Assembly: GCA_963920575.1 (NCBI GenBank)
Contig: OY986964.1
Coordinates: forward strand, 33,723,685-33,787,684
DNA from: Narthecium ossifragum
Lineage: Eukaryota > Streptophyta > Magnoliopsida > Dioscoreales > Nartheciaceae
Length of the DNA stretch: 64,000 bases
Direction: 5' to 3'
Numbering within the stretch: position 1 is the first letter of the stretch; each line of letters begins with the position of its first letter. The notes beneath the pieces were generated by a model. It was given only the letters and a program-made list of their open reading frames with translations. It was not told the origin of the DNA and made no database searches. Both the position numbers and the translations under genes were made by a program. Below, piece after piece: positions 10,716 through 22,141 of the stretch.

Positions 10716-12484
10716 TAACATCATGCATACAGGTTTGAAAGAACTATACATGTAATTGATTTGTCTATTCTAACGATAAACTACGTACGTAGTTTTGTAC
10801 TACAAATTAACTATGTCACAAACATAATCAAGCTATTATTTCTCAAGGGATATTTCGTTATAAACCCTTGTAAAGGATCTTTATTGCATAAATACACCCG
10901 ACAAGTATAAAACTAGACATTATATATGCTTTTTGACCATTTTGTCATGATCTTGAAATAACCAAAACATCCACTTAAAAATAACATTCACCTTATGATT
11001 CATTACTAAGTTGGAGTCATGTACTAGAACGAATATACTAAAGATTGGAGTACTATACGATGCATGCTCCAAAGCCAATCAGAAAAGGTGGCAGTGTCCC
11101 AGAGTTGAAACTTTCACTCAGAATCATGGGGACACCATTGAAGCCGAAAAATGCCCAGGAACAGTGGCACAGTGTACCCGCTATCTATCATGCATGGCAT
11201 GATTCCATGTGCTCTTGGCACTTAACAGGTGAGTGGGTTGGTTGCAGAACAACATACATAATTGGGTTGAAGGAATTCAAGAAAAGAGTGAAAAAGGAAT
11301 CCATCACAAGTCACAACCAAAGCCATGATTCGAAATCGCTTTCTGAAGATCGGATCAAACGCGGTTTATGTCGGGAAGAAGACCAGATGCTGCAAGCTAG
11401 TGATGAACAGATAGTTGCGAGTGGAAGCACTAACCTCCTCTTGAGAGTTGTCAGAACTAAAACCATGCATGTCAAAGGTTCTTGTACAAAAAGTACGCAA
11501 ATATTATGCCCAGGATCGTGCCTGCAGGCCATCATCTGCTCACTCCCGGATTTTCTTAGCCCCAATCCCCTAATAAGAAGTATTTTGCTGTTTTTTATGA
11601 TCGGATTTTTGGCTCCTAAGCTAAGAAAGAGTCTATCGGAAAAATGATGATTTCAGGTCGCCGGCTGCCAACTTAATTAGTAGGATAAGTGAAGAATTTT
11701 GACAACTGTTTAACAAGTACAATATCATAGTTAAGACTACATCATCACCGCATCATAGCGGCACTCGCACGTAATTAGCTTTTAAAATATTTGAATGTAT
11801 TTTGTCTTTTTTTTTTTTTTAATAGTTGAATTTTTTATCGTGACTCGAGCACATCCAAGCTCGATGCATTTAATACATTACTGATGTAACTTTGATATAC
11901 TTTTCCTAGCGACAACTTAGAATCTACGACATCTTCTCATATCAACCTCTAACTCGACCCATCATCAAATCACCGTCGGCATGACCCGGTACCAGGGACC
12001 ACCCCACACCCAAACACACATCGCCATGTGTGTTTGACCTTAATAAAAAGATGGATCCCAAGTAATCATCTAACATGCTATATGTATGTCCATATCTATA
12101 TGATCATAGAGTTGACTTAGAATACGTCAACAGCCCAAAGGATGCTAATCCTCACTTCCCCAACCCCTAACCCCAAGATTAATTTAGAAACAAGGCCAAA
12201 AAACCAAATTCATAATTTAACAGGAAAAAAATGTAATTTGAGAAAATATAAATTTTTTTTATTGATTTAGAGTCTTTTGCTTCTATTATACAGACCACAA
12301 AGGTTGAGCTTTCTAACTTTTTTCTACCAAAAAAATAATTTAAAATGGAAGGAAAAAAGTGTGACTTTTTCAGTAAAAAGCGACAAAATCAGAGGGTAAA
12401 AGTGTCACTTCCTCCTACCTAAGTCGGCCAGCTGCCCAGACCGCTTGGGGGCGAGCGAGGCGACTCCGGCGAGGCGAGAACAAT
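10716..12484. other. Intergenic region without a recognised gene
   Basis: A 200-residue open frame at 11045-11647 (+) has no recognisable domain, ordinary base composition and no paralogue here, so I do not call it a gene. The rest is AT-rich, with a poly-T run near 11809-11820. Nothing else can be supported. Confidence 0.5.
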
Positions 12485-13270
12485 CTACGGCAGTGGCAGC
12501 GCCGGTGGCTTGGAGCGGCAGCGCGGGCTTGGCCGCACGAGCGGGCTTAGGCATATTGCGAACCCCGCCATTCCTCCAGAAACGGTGCCTTGGCGGCGGC
12601 GCGTGGCCCTCATCGGCATCGGTGGCGACCGCCGAGGCCTGCACTCCTCCTCCGAGCTGGGGCTCGAGCATTCCGATCCGTTGCCGTTGTGGTCCAGGGA
12701 GATTCCGCGGCACGCGTTGTGGTCCGGGGACATTCCGCGGCACGATTGCCGCGGCCGCTCGCGGAGCTTGTCCTTGGAGCTCTTGCTCTTATGACGACCG
12801 CGGCCGCGGCGGGGGATGAGGGAGGAGAGCCAGGAGCGAGCGGAAGATCCGGACGGGGCTCTGTTCGAATCACTGGGATCGAGATCGTAGGATCTAGCAG
12901 CGCCGAAGAGAATCGAGAAGATCGACGGCTTCTCGAGGGCGAGATAGGCGTCGGCGTCGGCGGAGGCGGAGGCGCGGGGGTGCTGGGGGGTGGACTGGAA
13001 GCGGGGGAAGTGGCAGACGGCGTAGGCGGCGTCGGAGGTGAACGATCTGCGGTGGGAGGTGTACGGCGACACCGAACGCGGGAAAACAAGCAGCCCCTGC
13101 GCCGCTGGAGCGAGCGGGCGAATCGGTGGCGGCGACGGAGGGGAACTGGGCTCGTGGCTGGAAGAGTAGCGGTTCTGGACGGCGGAGGCGGCGAGGATGA
13201 CGAGGCGTTGCCGGAGGCAAGAGGGGCAGACGCCGGGGCCCTCCTCCCAGGGGTGGCGCCTGCACGTCAT
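12485..13270 (-). CDS. Small plant protein with N-terminal C-x-x-HP...GVCPSCLRQRL motif
   Basis: This is a single-exon frame of 261 aa. The ATG at 13270 is preferred because it starts directly at M-T-C-R-R-HPWEEGPGVC, and the longer frame would need a TTG start. The Cys/His-rich opening (C-x2-HP...GVC-x2-CLR-x-RL) resembles the N-terminus of plant OCTOPUS/DUF740-type proteins, which are membrane-associated regulators. The rest is Ser/Pro/Arg-rich and low in complexity, with a GRGRHKSKSSKDKLRER basic stretch. It ends with a conserved-looking GFAICLSPLVRPSP motif, repeated in a decayed copy at 36.3 kb. GC content is far above that of the neighbours, as in many plant single-exon genes. The function is unknown and the family link is by motif only. 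Large ORFs on the plus strand here are antisense shadows. Confidence 0.65.
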   Translation of the reverse strand: MTCRRHPWEEGPGVCPSCLRQRLVILAASAVQNRYSSSHEPSSPPSPPPIRPLAPAAQGLLVFPRSVSPYTSHRRSFTSDAAYAVCHFPRFQSTPQHPRASASADADAYLALEKPSIFSILFGAARSYDLDPSDSNRAPSGSSARSWLSSLIPRRGRGRHKSKSSKDKLRERPRQSCRGMSPDHNACRGISLDHNGNGSECSSPSSEEECRPRRSPPMPMRATRRRQGTVSGGMAGFAICLSPLVRPSPRCRSKPPALPLP

Positions 13271-13333
13271 CTCCGCCGGCGGGCGCCGCCTTGCTCGGTC
13301 ATCACCCGGAATCAAGGAGGAAGCTCCTTCCAA

Positions 13334-14259
13334 AAGGTCGGCCTTTTCTTCTTCTCTCTATCGATTAGAGTAGAACTATATCAAATTAGAGCACTGGTGA
13401 CTGCTCTATTGATGATTTTGGTGATGATTGTTGAGGCCAAAAGGCAGGAAGGTGGCGAGAAGGAGGTGTGATGTTATCCTCTGTTTGTCCAATATGACAC
13501 GTTTTGAGCAAGTTTGAAGCAGTGGGAGGTTTGGTCAGAAACTAGCATATGCCCTCTACTACTTACCTACACTTCGGTGGTGGTGGCTCCAAAGACCAAA
13601 CTGGACACACAGGTGAGCAACTATTTTTTTTAATTTCGGTTAAATGCGGGTTTTTCTATTTTTTTTTCTTTCTTTCTATTTTGATGATTTTGGATTAAAT
13701 AAGTTTTATTTTACAATCATAGATGGAAAGAAATTATCTATTTCTTTTAGTGAGAATTGGTCGGTACAAGATCGCCAAATGCAAAAATCGAGGTTTTTTT
13801 TGGGAAAAAAATCGAGTCTCTTATTCTGATTTGAAATGGTAATGGTTTCCCTTGCGTTGTCCTACGATGGATCCTACATGACAAGCTTAGTCCTACGTGG
13901 ACGGAGAAGTTAGTGAGGGAGGTGGTTAATGGGGAAGTTAGTGGGTGGTTACCTTACCAAGTTGTAGGGGGGTCACTAGTAGTTTTATATGGAGCCCAAC
14001 GTATTTTTAGTTTTGGGTAGATGCCATTATTCCCCTTATTTTCTCATACTTAGCCACATCATTTAATAAGGACATTTTAGTCTATTCAAAATATATTATA
14101 CTATACATAACACAGTATAGTATTGAAACTAGTATCAAATTATCTATTATATACCTTATATAGTGTATAAAATTATACATTATTATCATATACAATGAAC
14201 CAAACGTTGTACAAGTCTTAACCGCTGCACAAACCACACTGGTGGTCAAGCTCACATAA
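13334..14259. other. Intergenic region, no gene seen
   Basis: This is probably the promoter side of the minus-strand gene ending at 13270. It is GC-poor, with T-rich runs near 13624-13680 and 13795-13810. A GTAGGGGGGTCAC tract near 13965 resembles ends of local repeats. No RNA gene or ORF of substance is seen. Confidence 0.5.
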
Positions 14260-14267
14260 GTTTCCTT

Positions 14268-14801
14268 TAGTGATGGCAACGGGGCGGATCGGGGCGGATA
14301 TTGGAATATCCGTCCCTGTCCCCGCACTCCTCCACCCATACCCGCACCACCCCGTCCTCGCGTGAATAATGGAGATCGCGGACCATAACCATCCCCGCGG
14401 GTACGCGGATATTACCCGCAACTCGCGGTTATACGCAAAACCTAAAAATAACCATTCAATTAGCATTAAGCCTCTAAAATCTAGATCTAAATCCACTAAA
14501 CTATCATCAACATTCGGTCTCTAAAATCTAGATCCACCAAACAGTCATCAACAATTAGTCTTTATTAGAGTATTATTATAAAAATAAACTCTCTAAAATC
14601 CACCAAACCAACATTTAGTAGCGGGGCGAGGTGGATAGCGAGGCGGATATTACCCAATACCATAATCCACCCCGTACCCGCACGGATTTTAAATTTATAA
14701 ACCATACCCGTATCCATGGGTAAAAAATTTAAACCATACCCGTCCCCATCGATACGAATCGGATCGATTATCCAGTGGGGCAGTCAATTTTGACATCCCT
14801 A
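14268..14801. mobile_element. Non-autonomous hAT-type MITE, 8-bp TSD GTTTCCTT
   Basis: This 534-bp unit starts TAGTGATGGCAACGGGG, and its right end in reverse complement starts TAGGGATGTCAAAATTG. The inverted ends share TAG-GATG-CAA. The 8-bp direct repeat GTTTCCTT flanks it exactly at 14260-14267 and 14802-14809. An 8-bp duplication with TA(G)-type ends is typical of hAT elements. The interior repeats CGGGGCGGAT / ATATCCGTCCC / CCATACCCG words and has no coding capacity. Confidence 0.88.
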
Positions 14802-15306
14802 GTTTCCTTCCAACAGGAGAGGCGCTGTCACGCCCCGCCCCAATTAAATATAAAATATCCCAAAGATTTATTTAAAATTTTGGCATGACCCTTGGGCACG
14901 GGGACGTGAGATCACTATTACAATTTTTCAATCACTAATAAAACATGATTACAACATTCAATCACATCTATCAGGGACACATTCGCCCATCTACATACAT
15001 TCTTCTCATTCATTTCATTCACATGTTTCATGTACATAGAATTGGTAGACATCAAAATACATAATAATACTTCCCAAATTTACAATAATCAACCATTTTC
15101 AAGTTCCAACATACACATGCCTTTAATACATAAATAAAGAGGCCAAAATACAAAAAATGACTCCTCTGCACAGTACATGATCTCCAAAGGATGCAGTGGT
15201 CTCCGGCCTACCTGCACCAAAAAAAAACCAAAAAATCCAACCAATGAGCTCGAAAGCCCAGTAGGAGTCACCTGACACACTCTAGGACGCTGGTGTACAC
15301 CCACCT

Positions 15307-15580
15307 ATCCTAGTATACTGCCCAAGTATGGTCTGGCTAGTATGGGTAAGTCTTACACGCACAGTCGCCGCGTCCGGCCGTCAATGCTCGCCCATACCCC
15401 TATAGACTCTATACCCAGCCCCAGTATACTAGTATAGGTACAACATCCTATACTAGTTTACTGATCCTAGTATGGTCTGGCTAATCTGGGTAAGTCTTAC
15501 ACGCACAGTCGCCGCGTCCGGCCGTCAATGCTCACCCAGACCCCTATAGACTCCATACAGGCCTCAGTATACTAATATAG
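15307..15580. repeat. Two tandem copies of a 144-bp unit
   Basis: The word TATGGTCTGGCTA begins at 15327 and again at 15471. Each is followed by GGGTAAGTCTTACACGCACA, a CCGCGTCCGGCCGTCAATGC block and CCCTATAGACTC. The unit lies inside the solo LTR. Confidence 0.85.
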
Positions 15581-16289
15581 GCAACACACTCTCAAACCAG
15601 ATCCTCAATCAGATAAAATCCTCAAGTCAAATCTTTAATCTCCAGATCAAAGTCCCCAGATCCAGTCATCAACTAGTCCCTAGACTCTGACCAGTCTAGC
15701 TACAGGACCTGACTAGACCCAATCATAATCCTAGTCCTATGACGGACCCGACATTCCTAGCATGTATGCACAAATCACATAAATAATCAATCAATGAATA
15801 AATTGGTCAATTTAATCTCATATATGCATACAACTCAGGAAAAGCTAGCATGACATTTCATAGCATGATAAAGCAAGCACAGGGCTCAACTAGCCCAACA
15901 CCTCATAACATAGCATACACCCATCATCACAGCGGTATAGTCATACAACATAGCATATACACAACATTGCATCACACATAATTATAACACAACATATAGC
16001 AAACAATCATACAATTTCCTAGGAGGTAACTCCTACCTCAAAAAGCGATTGAAAGGCGATTGACGTGAAATCCCTAAGCCTTGGGGTCCACGTCACGCTC
16101 CGACCTTTGACCGCCGCTCAAACGATCGCCTAAAACACAATAATCGATATTACAATCCATTAGAGCCATACGTAAATTAGTACTACTAGCATTAGATCGA
16201 TCACGAAAAGCCGATCAAAGCGGCACGGAAAACGACATAAACGGGCGTCAGAGGCTCAGCGGCACGTTAGCAAACAGCTAACAGGGCGC

Positions 16290-16445
16290 TGTTGCGTGCA
16301 CAAGGCACTGTCCTGTGCACAGGGCACTGACCCGTGCACAGGGCACTGACCCGTGCACAGGGCACTGGCTAGTGCACCAAGCGCGACGCCGTGCACAACG
16401 CACAGCGCACAGCGCTCAGCGCACACCACTCAGCGCACACCGCAC
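16290..16445. repeat. Minisatellite of GTGCACAGGGCACTGACCC units
   Basis: About four 19-20 bp units of (C)GTGCACAGGGCACTGACC are followed by a GCGCACAGCGCTCA-type array. Each unit contains GTGCAC, a palindrome. The array is in the solo LTR and explains the repetitive local ORFs. Confidence 0.85.
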
Positions 16446-17283
16446 ACCCTTCCTCCCCAAGGATCGCCGGAGCTCACACCGGAGCTCCGTCAGATCTCCA
16501 AACAGGGTGCTCAAGCACCGAGGAGAAGCATCAGGGGAGAAGAAGGGAAGCCATCGCTGTCCCTAGCAAAGTTCCCCAAGAGGTCGGCAGCCATGACTAG
16601 AGAAGGGCCGGCCGGAATCCTCACCGGAATCCATGGCCGTGAGAGGAAACAGGGCTGCTAACTTGGGAAAGAAAAACCCCAGGGACAGGGGACGGCGTCG
16701 GGGTTCACTTCCACCCTTTCCCGACGCTGCAGTCGCCGGGAAGAGGAGTGGCGTCAACTCCGACGTCGTCTCTGGCGACCCATCACCGGAGAAACCCACA
16801 CAAAACCCCAAACCCACCGGAAAATCCACCAAAACTCCTAGGAAGCCCAAGAAAACCGCGATAACAAAGGGGGAAAAGAGCTGGAAGCTTACCTCAGTCG
16901 AGGTTGGGGAGAAATCCGGCGAAGACCCACTGGATCTTCACTCCATAGCGAGCTCCACCTTCTTCCTCCTTTCCTTCTTCCTTCTCCGGCGCCGATCTCT
17001 CTTCCCTGCGGCCGATCTCCCCCTCTTTTAGCTCCGGCGCCGGCGATCTCCGTCTCCTCCACCCACTCTCTCTTCTCTCTCTCTCGATCTCTCTAGATCC
17101 TTCTCTCTCGGGAAAAGGTGGCTGGTTGTGAGGTGAGAAAGAAGAGGGGAAGAAAAATCGGGAGAGAAGAGAGTAGTGGGGTTAGGTGGGAAAATTTGCA
17201 GAAAACCCCTCGCAAACCCCCTTATTACGGGAAAGTCCAATATTTTACATAAAAGCCTGGTTATTTACACCTAGGCCCTTACA

Positions 17284-18775
17284 AGCGCACATAAGAGTTG
17301 CAAAGTTTCACAATATCATTTGCTGGCCACTATAATCAAGAAAGGGCACACATTGGTGAGTAAACAAATGCCCAGTAATAGCGCATATTCTACCCACTTT
17401 AATTATATATCATATAGCATATTCATGTGGAGTTGGAGGACTGGACGAATGTATTTGATATTAAAGGTCCACAGAATCAAGGAGAGAAAGGATAGGCAAC
17501 ATATCTAAATGGGTTGGTGCGATTTTATTAAGAATTGGATTACGCGCGGATTAAGTCCGGAGGAACAATGGACGCTTCTGCAACCCCGAAACGAGACGTT
17601 TCTTGTCCTTTATTTGACGAGAATAGAATAATTCTAGTGTTTGGTTGTTGAACTTAAGGACCGTTTGGATATGAGGATAAATATGCATAAATTTTATTTA
17701 TGTATTCAAATATTTTTTTTAAAATTTTACATAATTATTTTTTATACTTACGTAATTTTTATTTTATTTATTATATAAATTTATCATATTCTTAAACCAA
17801 ATGGTCTTGGTGTTTGATTATACACAGTGGATTTGAAATTTTCAGAATCAAACAGATGTCAGATTAGACATAAGATTGATTTCATGGATTTAAGATGCTA
17901 CGTATTAAGGGTTATGTCCAGTAATTGTACTCTTTTTTTTTGTTGTTAGTGTTTGACTCGCTAGATCTGGTGCTTGAAGAAGTGGTCGCAATAGATGTGA
18001 ATAGTGAAGAGATGATAAGTCTGATGCAATTTACTTTGACGTTGTATAATGTGATACGGTCGATTTGGCTGGTACTAAGAACTGATGCATCGCTGCAAAC
18101 ATCGTACCGGGGAACTGCTTGCAAATACGCATCGTAGGAATGGCTCATCGTATTGGTCAATGAAACATAAAAGAAAATGGTACTAAATTTTTATAATGAA
18201 ACTTTTTTATAAAAAAATAGCTGAACTTTAATCTTGGTTTAATCTCCTAATACGATCGCAGGTTAAATAAATAACCAATAGTGGAAGATGAGCAATTTCT
18301 TGTATATATTAAAGTACAAGCCCTTTCTTTTAAGTATACCATGATTTCTAAAGTTCAAATCTACCAACTTTTCCACTAATTAAAGAGGTTTTTATCACTG
18401 AATTGCTAACGAGTAACCACTATTTTAACAAATTTCCAATAATTGCTAGGATGCATTTTGTTGCTTGTACCAAGCTGAGCACCAGAATTAGACCATCGCA
18501 GACTAAATTAAGCGGTCAATCATGTATTTGCTTTGCTTGCTGGTTGGTATCAAATAAGAGAAGGGGATGACCTGGTTTGGGATCACGACTTGTACTCATC
18601 TGAACGGGTGCTGCAATACAACACTTTTTAGCTGACATCAAAGCTTATAACTGTATGATATTAGATAATAAGATAATTATTGTAATCAATCTCATAAGGC
18701 TCGGTGTATTCTATTAGAGTACTGAGGTTATGTCTTTCTTTTTATGACTTGCGTGATCTAACATGTGAAGAGAGA
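17284..18775. other. Intergenic region; possible small MITE at about 17655-17812
   Basis: The segment from AAGGACCGTTTGGAT (about 17658) to the inverted AAACCAAATGGTCTT (about 17812) has short inverted ends of the kind seen in Tourist-like MITEs, but no clear target duplication. The rest has no recognisable gene. Short ORFs near 17.9-18.2 kb have no domain. Confidence 0.35.
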
Positions 18776-18784
18776 GGGCGTGAA

Positions 18785-19806
18785 CAATTTTGCTAGAGGC
18801 CAGGGTCTTGTAAGGGCCTTGCAAGGCCCTGGCCACGTGGTGCAATTAGAGAGCATCACGTTCTCCCACCCCACCCACCCACCATAAATGCTGATATGCC
18901 AAGCGGGGGGAGAATCCAAGAAATTAGGCGCTGGTTTCAAATTTCCAATCTCTCCCTCTTTCTCTTCCTCTAATTTTCCAATTTCTCTCATTCTCTTCCT
19001 CCCTCCCCGGACCGTGACCTCTCGTCCCTCTCCTCCTCCTCCGGCATCCGCGGCTCCTCCTCCGACATCCACGTGGATCTCCTCCTCCGGCATCCACGCG
19101 GATCTCCTCCTCCGGCTCCTCCTCTTCCGGCATCCGCGGCTCCTCCTCCTCCGGCATCCACGCGAATCTCCTCCTCCGGCTCCTCCTCTGCACGCTCCTC
19201 CTCCTCCGGCATCCGCGGCTCCTCATCGTCATCCTCCGGCATCCGCACGCCTCCTCCTCCTCCTCATGCTGCATCCGCGTGCTTCTCCTCCTCCTCCTCC
19301 TCCGGCATCCGCGGCTCCTCCTCCTCCTCCGGCACCCAAGCGCCTCCTCCTCCTCATCCTGCAGCCGCGTGCTTCTCCTCCTCCTCCTCCGGCATCTGCG
19401 TTCTCCTCCTCCCACATCCGCGCGCGTGCCTCCTCCTCCTCCTGCTGCATCCGCGTGCTTCTCCTCCTCCGGCATCCGCAGCTCCTCCTCCCCCTCCGGC
19501 ATCCGCGGGCGCTCCTCCTCCTCCTTCGGCATCCGTGCACTCCGCCTCCACGCACTCCTCCTCCACCGGCATCCGCGGCTCCTCCTCCACGCGCTCCTCC
19601 TCCTCTGCCATTGGATTAGTTTTTCTAATTTGAAATTCTGTATTTTTGGTTTCAATTTGATGATTTTGTTTCTTCATTAGTATTCATATTTGGAATTCAT
19701 TGTATTTTGGGATGAATTGGATGATACAAGATATCATTCCTTGTAATTGGTCAAGTTTTGAATGACTTTGTTGCCTGGTTTTTTATGTGCACAGGTATTG
19801 ATGAAT
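18785..19806 (+). repeat. Left arm of the foldback element
   Basis: This 1022-bp arm runs from the terminus to the loop edge. It carries a unique outer part (to about 19010), a minisatellite (about 19030-19610) of CTCCTCCTCCGGCATCCGCG units about 18-24 bp long, and a unique AT-rich inner part (19615-19806). Long open frames on both strands rich in Ser/Pro or Arg/Glu are by-products of the repeat, not genes. Confidence 0.9.
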
Positions 19807-19847
19807 GTTCACTATCCATCAATATTCACTATCCATCAATAGTAAAT
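19807..19847. other. Loop of the foldback palindrome
   Basis: This is the 41-bp spacer between the arms. It contains a direct repeat of CACTATCCATCAATA (19810-19824 and about 19828-19841), which could be slippage at the palindrome centre. Confidence 0.8.
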
Positions 19848-20284
19848 ATTCATCAATACTTGTGCACATAAAAAACCAGGCAACAAAGTCATTCAAAACT
19901 TGACCAATTACAATGAATGATATCTTATATCATCCAATTCATCCCAAAATACAATGAATTCCAAATATGAATACTAATGAAGAAACAAAATCATATAATT
20001 GAAACTAAAAATACAGAATTTCAAATTAGAAACACTAATCCAATGGCAGAGGAGGAGGAACGCGCGGATGCCAGCGGAGGAGGAGCGTGCGGAGGCGGAG
20101 TGTACGGATGCCGGAGGAGGAGGAGGAGCGCGCGCGGATGCCGGAGGGGGAGGAGGAGCCGAGGATGCCGGAGGAGGAGGAGGAGAAGCACGCGGATGCG
20201 GCAGGAGGAGGAGGAGGCACGCGCGCGGATGCCGGAGGAGGAGGAGGAGGAGAACGCGGATGCCGGAGGAGGAGGAGGAGAAGC
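19848..20284 (-). repeat. Right arm of the foldback element, inner part
   Basis: This is the reverse complement of the left arm from its loop edge outward. It is interrupted after GAAGC at 20284 by the composite retroelement. The arm resumes at 33334. Confidence 0.9.
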
Positions 20285-21827
20285 TGATAAGACGTGAAAA
20301 GTACACAAATCGCCCCTTTAACTAGTTCTTGTTAGTCTCTGAGCAATGCTATTTTGATTGTATTTTCTCCATTTCAGGCATAAGGACCCTCAGCGAAGAT
20401 TAGATCAAGTTTGGTGTTAAAACGAACAAATAAAGAACCTGCTAGGAGCAAAATAGCAAAGGAGCAAAGATGGACCATCTTTGACATCAAAACTGTACCT
20501 GCTCAGGAAGAACCAGATAATGTGCTATACATGGTTGGAAAGCTCTTGAAGTCTAGATTCCAGAACTTTTAACGGTTTGTGATTTGGAATTTCCTAGAGG
20601 AAGATATGCTATTTTTAGTACAGAGGTGCAGAAGAAGCAGTTACGGAAAACCAGATCGATCTCATCCCAAAGGAGATCGATCTCCTTGGGCGCTGCGGGA
20701 AAAATAGAAGGAAACTGACTAATCCGAGTTAGGGTTTGTCTTAGGCTATAAATAGCCTTCTTTGGGGGCGTTTTGGCCGCCTTCCAGGGCCGAATTTGGG
20801 GTTCCTTTAGACGTTTTTTGCAGCTTTCTTCCCCCTTTTTCTTCCTCCTTTCTTCTCAAATAAATTAGGGTTAGGGTTAGATCTTTGGGAGAAGATCCAT
20901 GGATGGATGGCTTCAACAACCTTCATCAAGGTGTCCTCTTCTTATGATGAGTACCTAAACCCTAGCCTAGGAATTCTATGATGTAGTAAAGTTATTTATT
21001 AGGGTTTTCTATAGATTATGAGTTGTAAATCATACGTTTGATGATTGAATGGATTGTTTTTATGTTCTTATCTATTGGTGTGATTATTATTATATGTTAG
21101 ATGAATGATTTGTTCCTATATGCCCTAGATTTAGGTCTTGTGCATGTTAGGGCTTGAGATTAGGGATTCTCGTCAAACATCTATGCTAGGACCATGGATG
21201 TGAGGATTTCCTTCTCGTGATTAAAGGCCTTGTAATGCTAGGACCATTACACATAATGCTAGAACCATTATGACCGCTTCTTAATCCGTTATTCATCATT
21301 ATTCGAGATTAGGGATTTCATATGTGCTAGAACCACAATGCTAGCGCCAGAACCACTAGGTTAACTCTAATCCTTGATACATTCTAGTAGGCGATCTCAA
21401 GGTGCCAGAACCATCTTGATTATTTACCAATATCCATTCTTGATATTATCCCCGACGTCTTCGTTGAGCGGTAGGACTTCTAGCCATTCACCTATCGACT
21501 ATATGAAATCATCTAAGTTGATTTATCTGCTCTCCTCTTAGGAATACCTAGTAAGTTCTTTATTATTGATTAGAGTTCCTTGGCATTATCTTATCTATTA
21601 GTACTCTTTTCGTATTTGTTTAGTTCTAGATAAAAACCCAAAAGATTATCTTTTTCCCAACTCTTTGTTAGGAATTATACCTAGTATACGACTTAAACCA
21701 TTAGTTCCCTGTGGATTCGACTCGGACTCATTACTATCTACCCATAAAGTAGTTAGTTAGTAGTTTGATTATAAATTTGTAATTTTGGCGTCCTTGTTAA
21801 GGTAACGACACTTTTCAAGGCGTGTCA
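20285..21827 (+). repeat. 5' LTR of element A (1543 bp)
   Basis: It starts TGATAAGACGTG and ends GGCGTGTCA. A TATAAATA box lies at 20747. A telomere-like TTAGGGTTAGGGTTAG is near 20866, and a GATCGATCTC pair is at about 20656-20683. It is the same length as the 3' LTR at 25852, with about eight base differences found by eye. Confidence 0.95.
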
Positions 21828-21833
21828 GAATTT

Positions 21834-21851
21834 TGGCGCCGTTGCCGGGGA
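21834..21851 (+). other. Primer-binding site of element A, tRNA-Asp type
   Basis: TGGCGCCGTTGCCGGGGA is complementary to the 3' end (with CCA) of plant tRNA-Asp(GTC). It is separated from the LTR by the six bases GAATTT. Confidence 0.92.
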
Positions 21852-22141
21852 ATTAATTAGGGTTTTAAGTTGTTTACTTAGTGTAGTTGCTTCCAACTAG
21901 TTGTTTCTTTTGTTCTTATTTATTTATAATAAAAAAAACGAAAATCATAAAAAAAAATTAAAATTTAAAAATACAAAAATAGAATTTGTGCTAACATTTC
22001 TATATCTTTGTGTTGATAGAAGACACCGCCGTGCGAGATTTGAGAACATCTAAGCGACGACGGGCGTCTCATTCTTAGACCATCCACTGTAACGTATTTC
22101 TATCTTTTTGGTGTGATCCTTGATTGTTTTGATTGATATAC

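Larger units (their letters stand above)
14826..17283 (-). mobile_element. Large solo LTR (2.46 kb), TSD GGCGC/AGCGC
   Basis: The plus strand starts TGTCACGCCCCG and ends GGCCCTTACA, so the LTR is in minus orientation (TGTAAGGGCC...GGGGCGTGACA). Flanks are GGCGC at 14821-14825 and AGCGC at 17284-17288, a 5-bp duplication with one mismatch. It shares its GGGGCGTGACA terminus with the LTR at 38842-41507. The interior holds two tandem arrays and a purine-rich tract, and no gag or pol. ORFs at 16315-17240 are not supported as genes. Confidence 0.8.

Noticed and set aside
11045..11647. 200-residue ORF as a gene
   Set aside because: No domain, no paralogue and no splice or promoter context; open by chance in AT-moderate DNA.
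12590..13471. 293-residue plus-strand ORF opposite the Cys-motif gene
   Set aside because: Antisense shadow of a GC-rich coding region. The minus strand carries the recognisable motifs.
18888..19680. Several 100-240 residue ORFs on both strands in the foldback arms
   Set aside because: They arise from a CTC/GGC minisatellite with unit lengths divisible by three. Composition is extreme and no domain is present.
20866..20881. TTAGGGTTAGGGTTAG as interstitial telomere repeat
   Set aside because: Two or so short units inside an LTR, repeated in the partner LTR; part of the retroelement, not a telomere relic.
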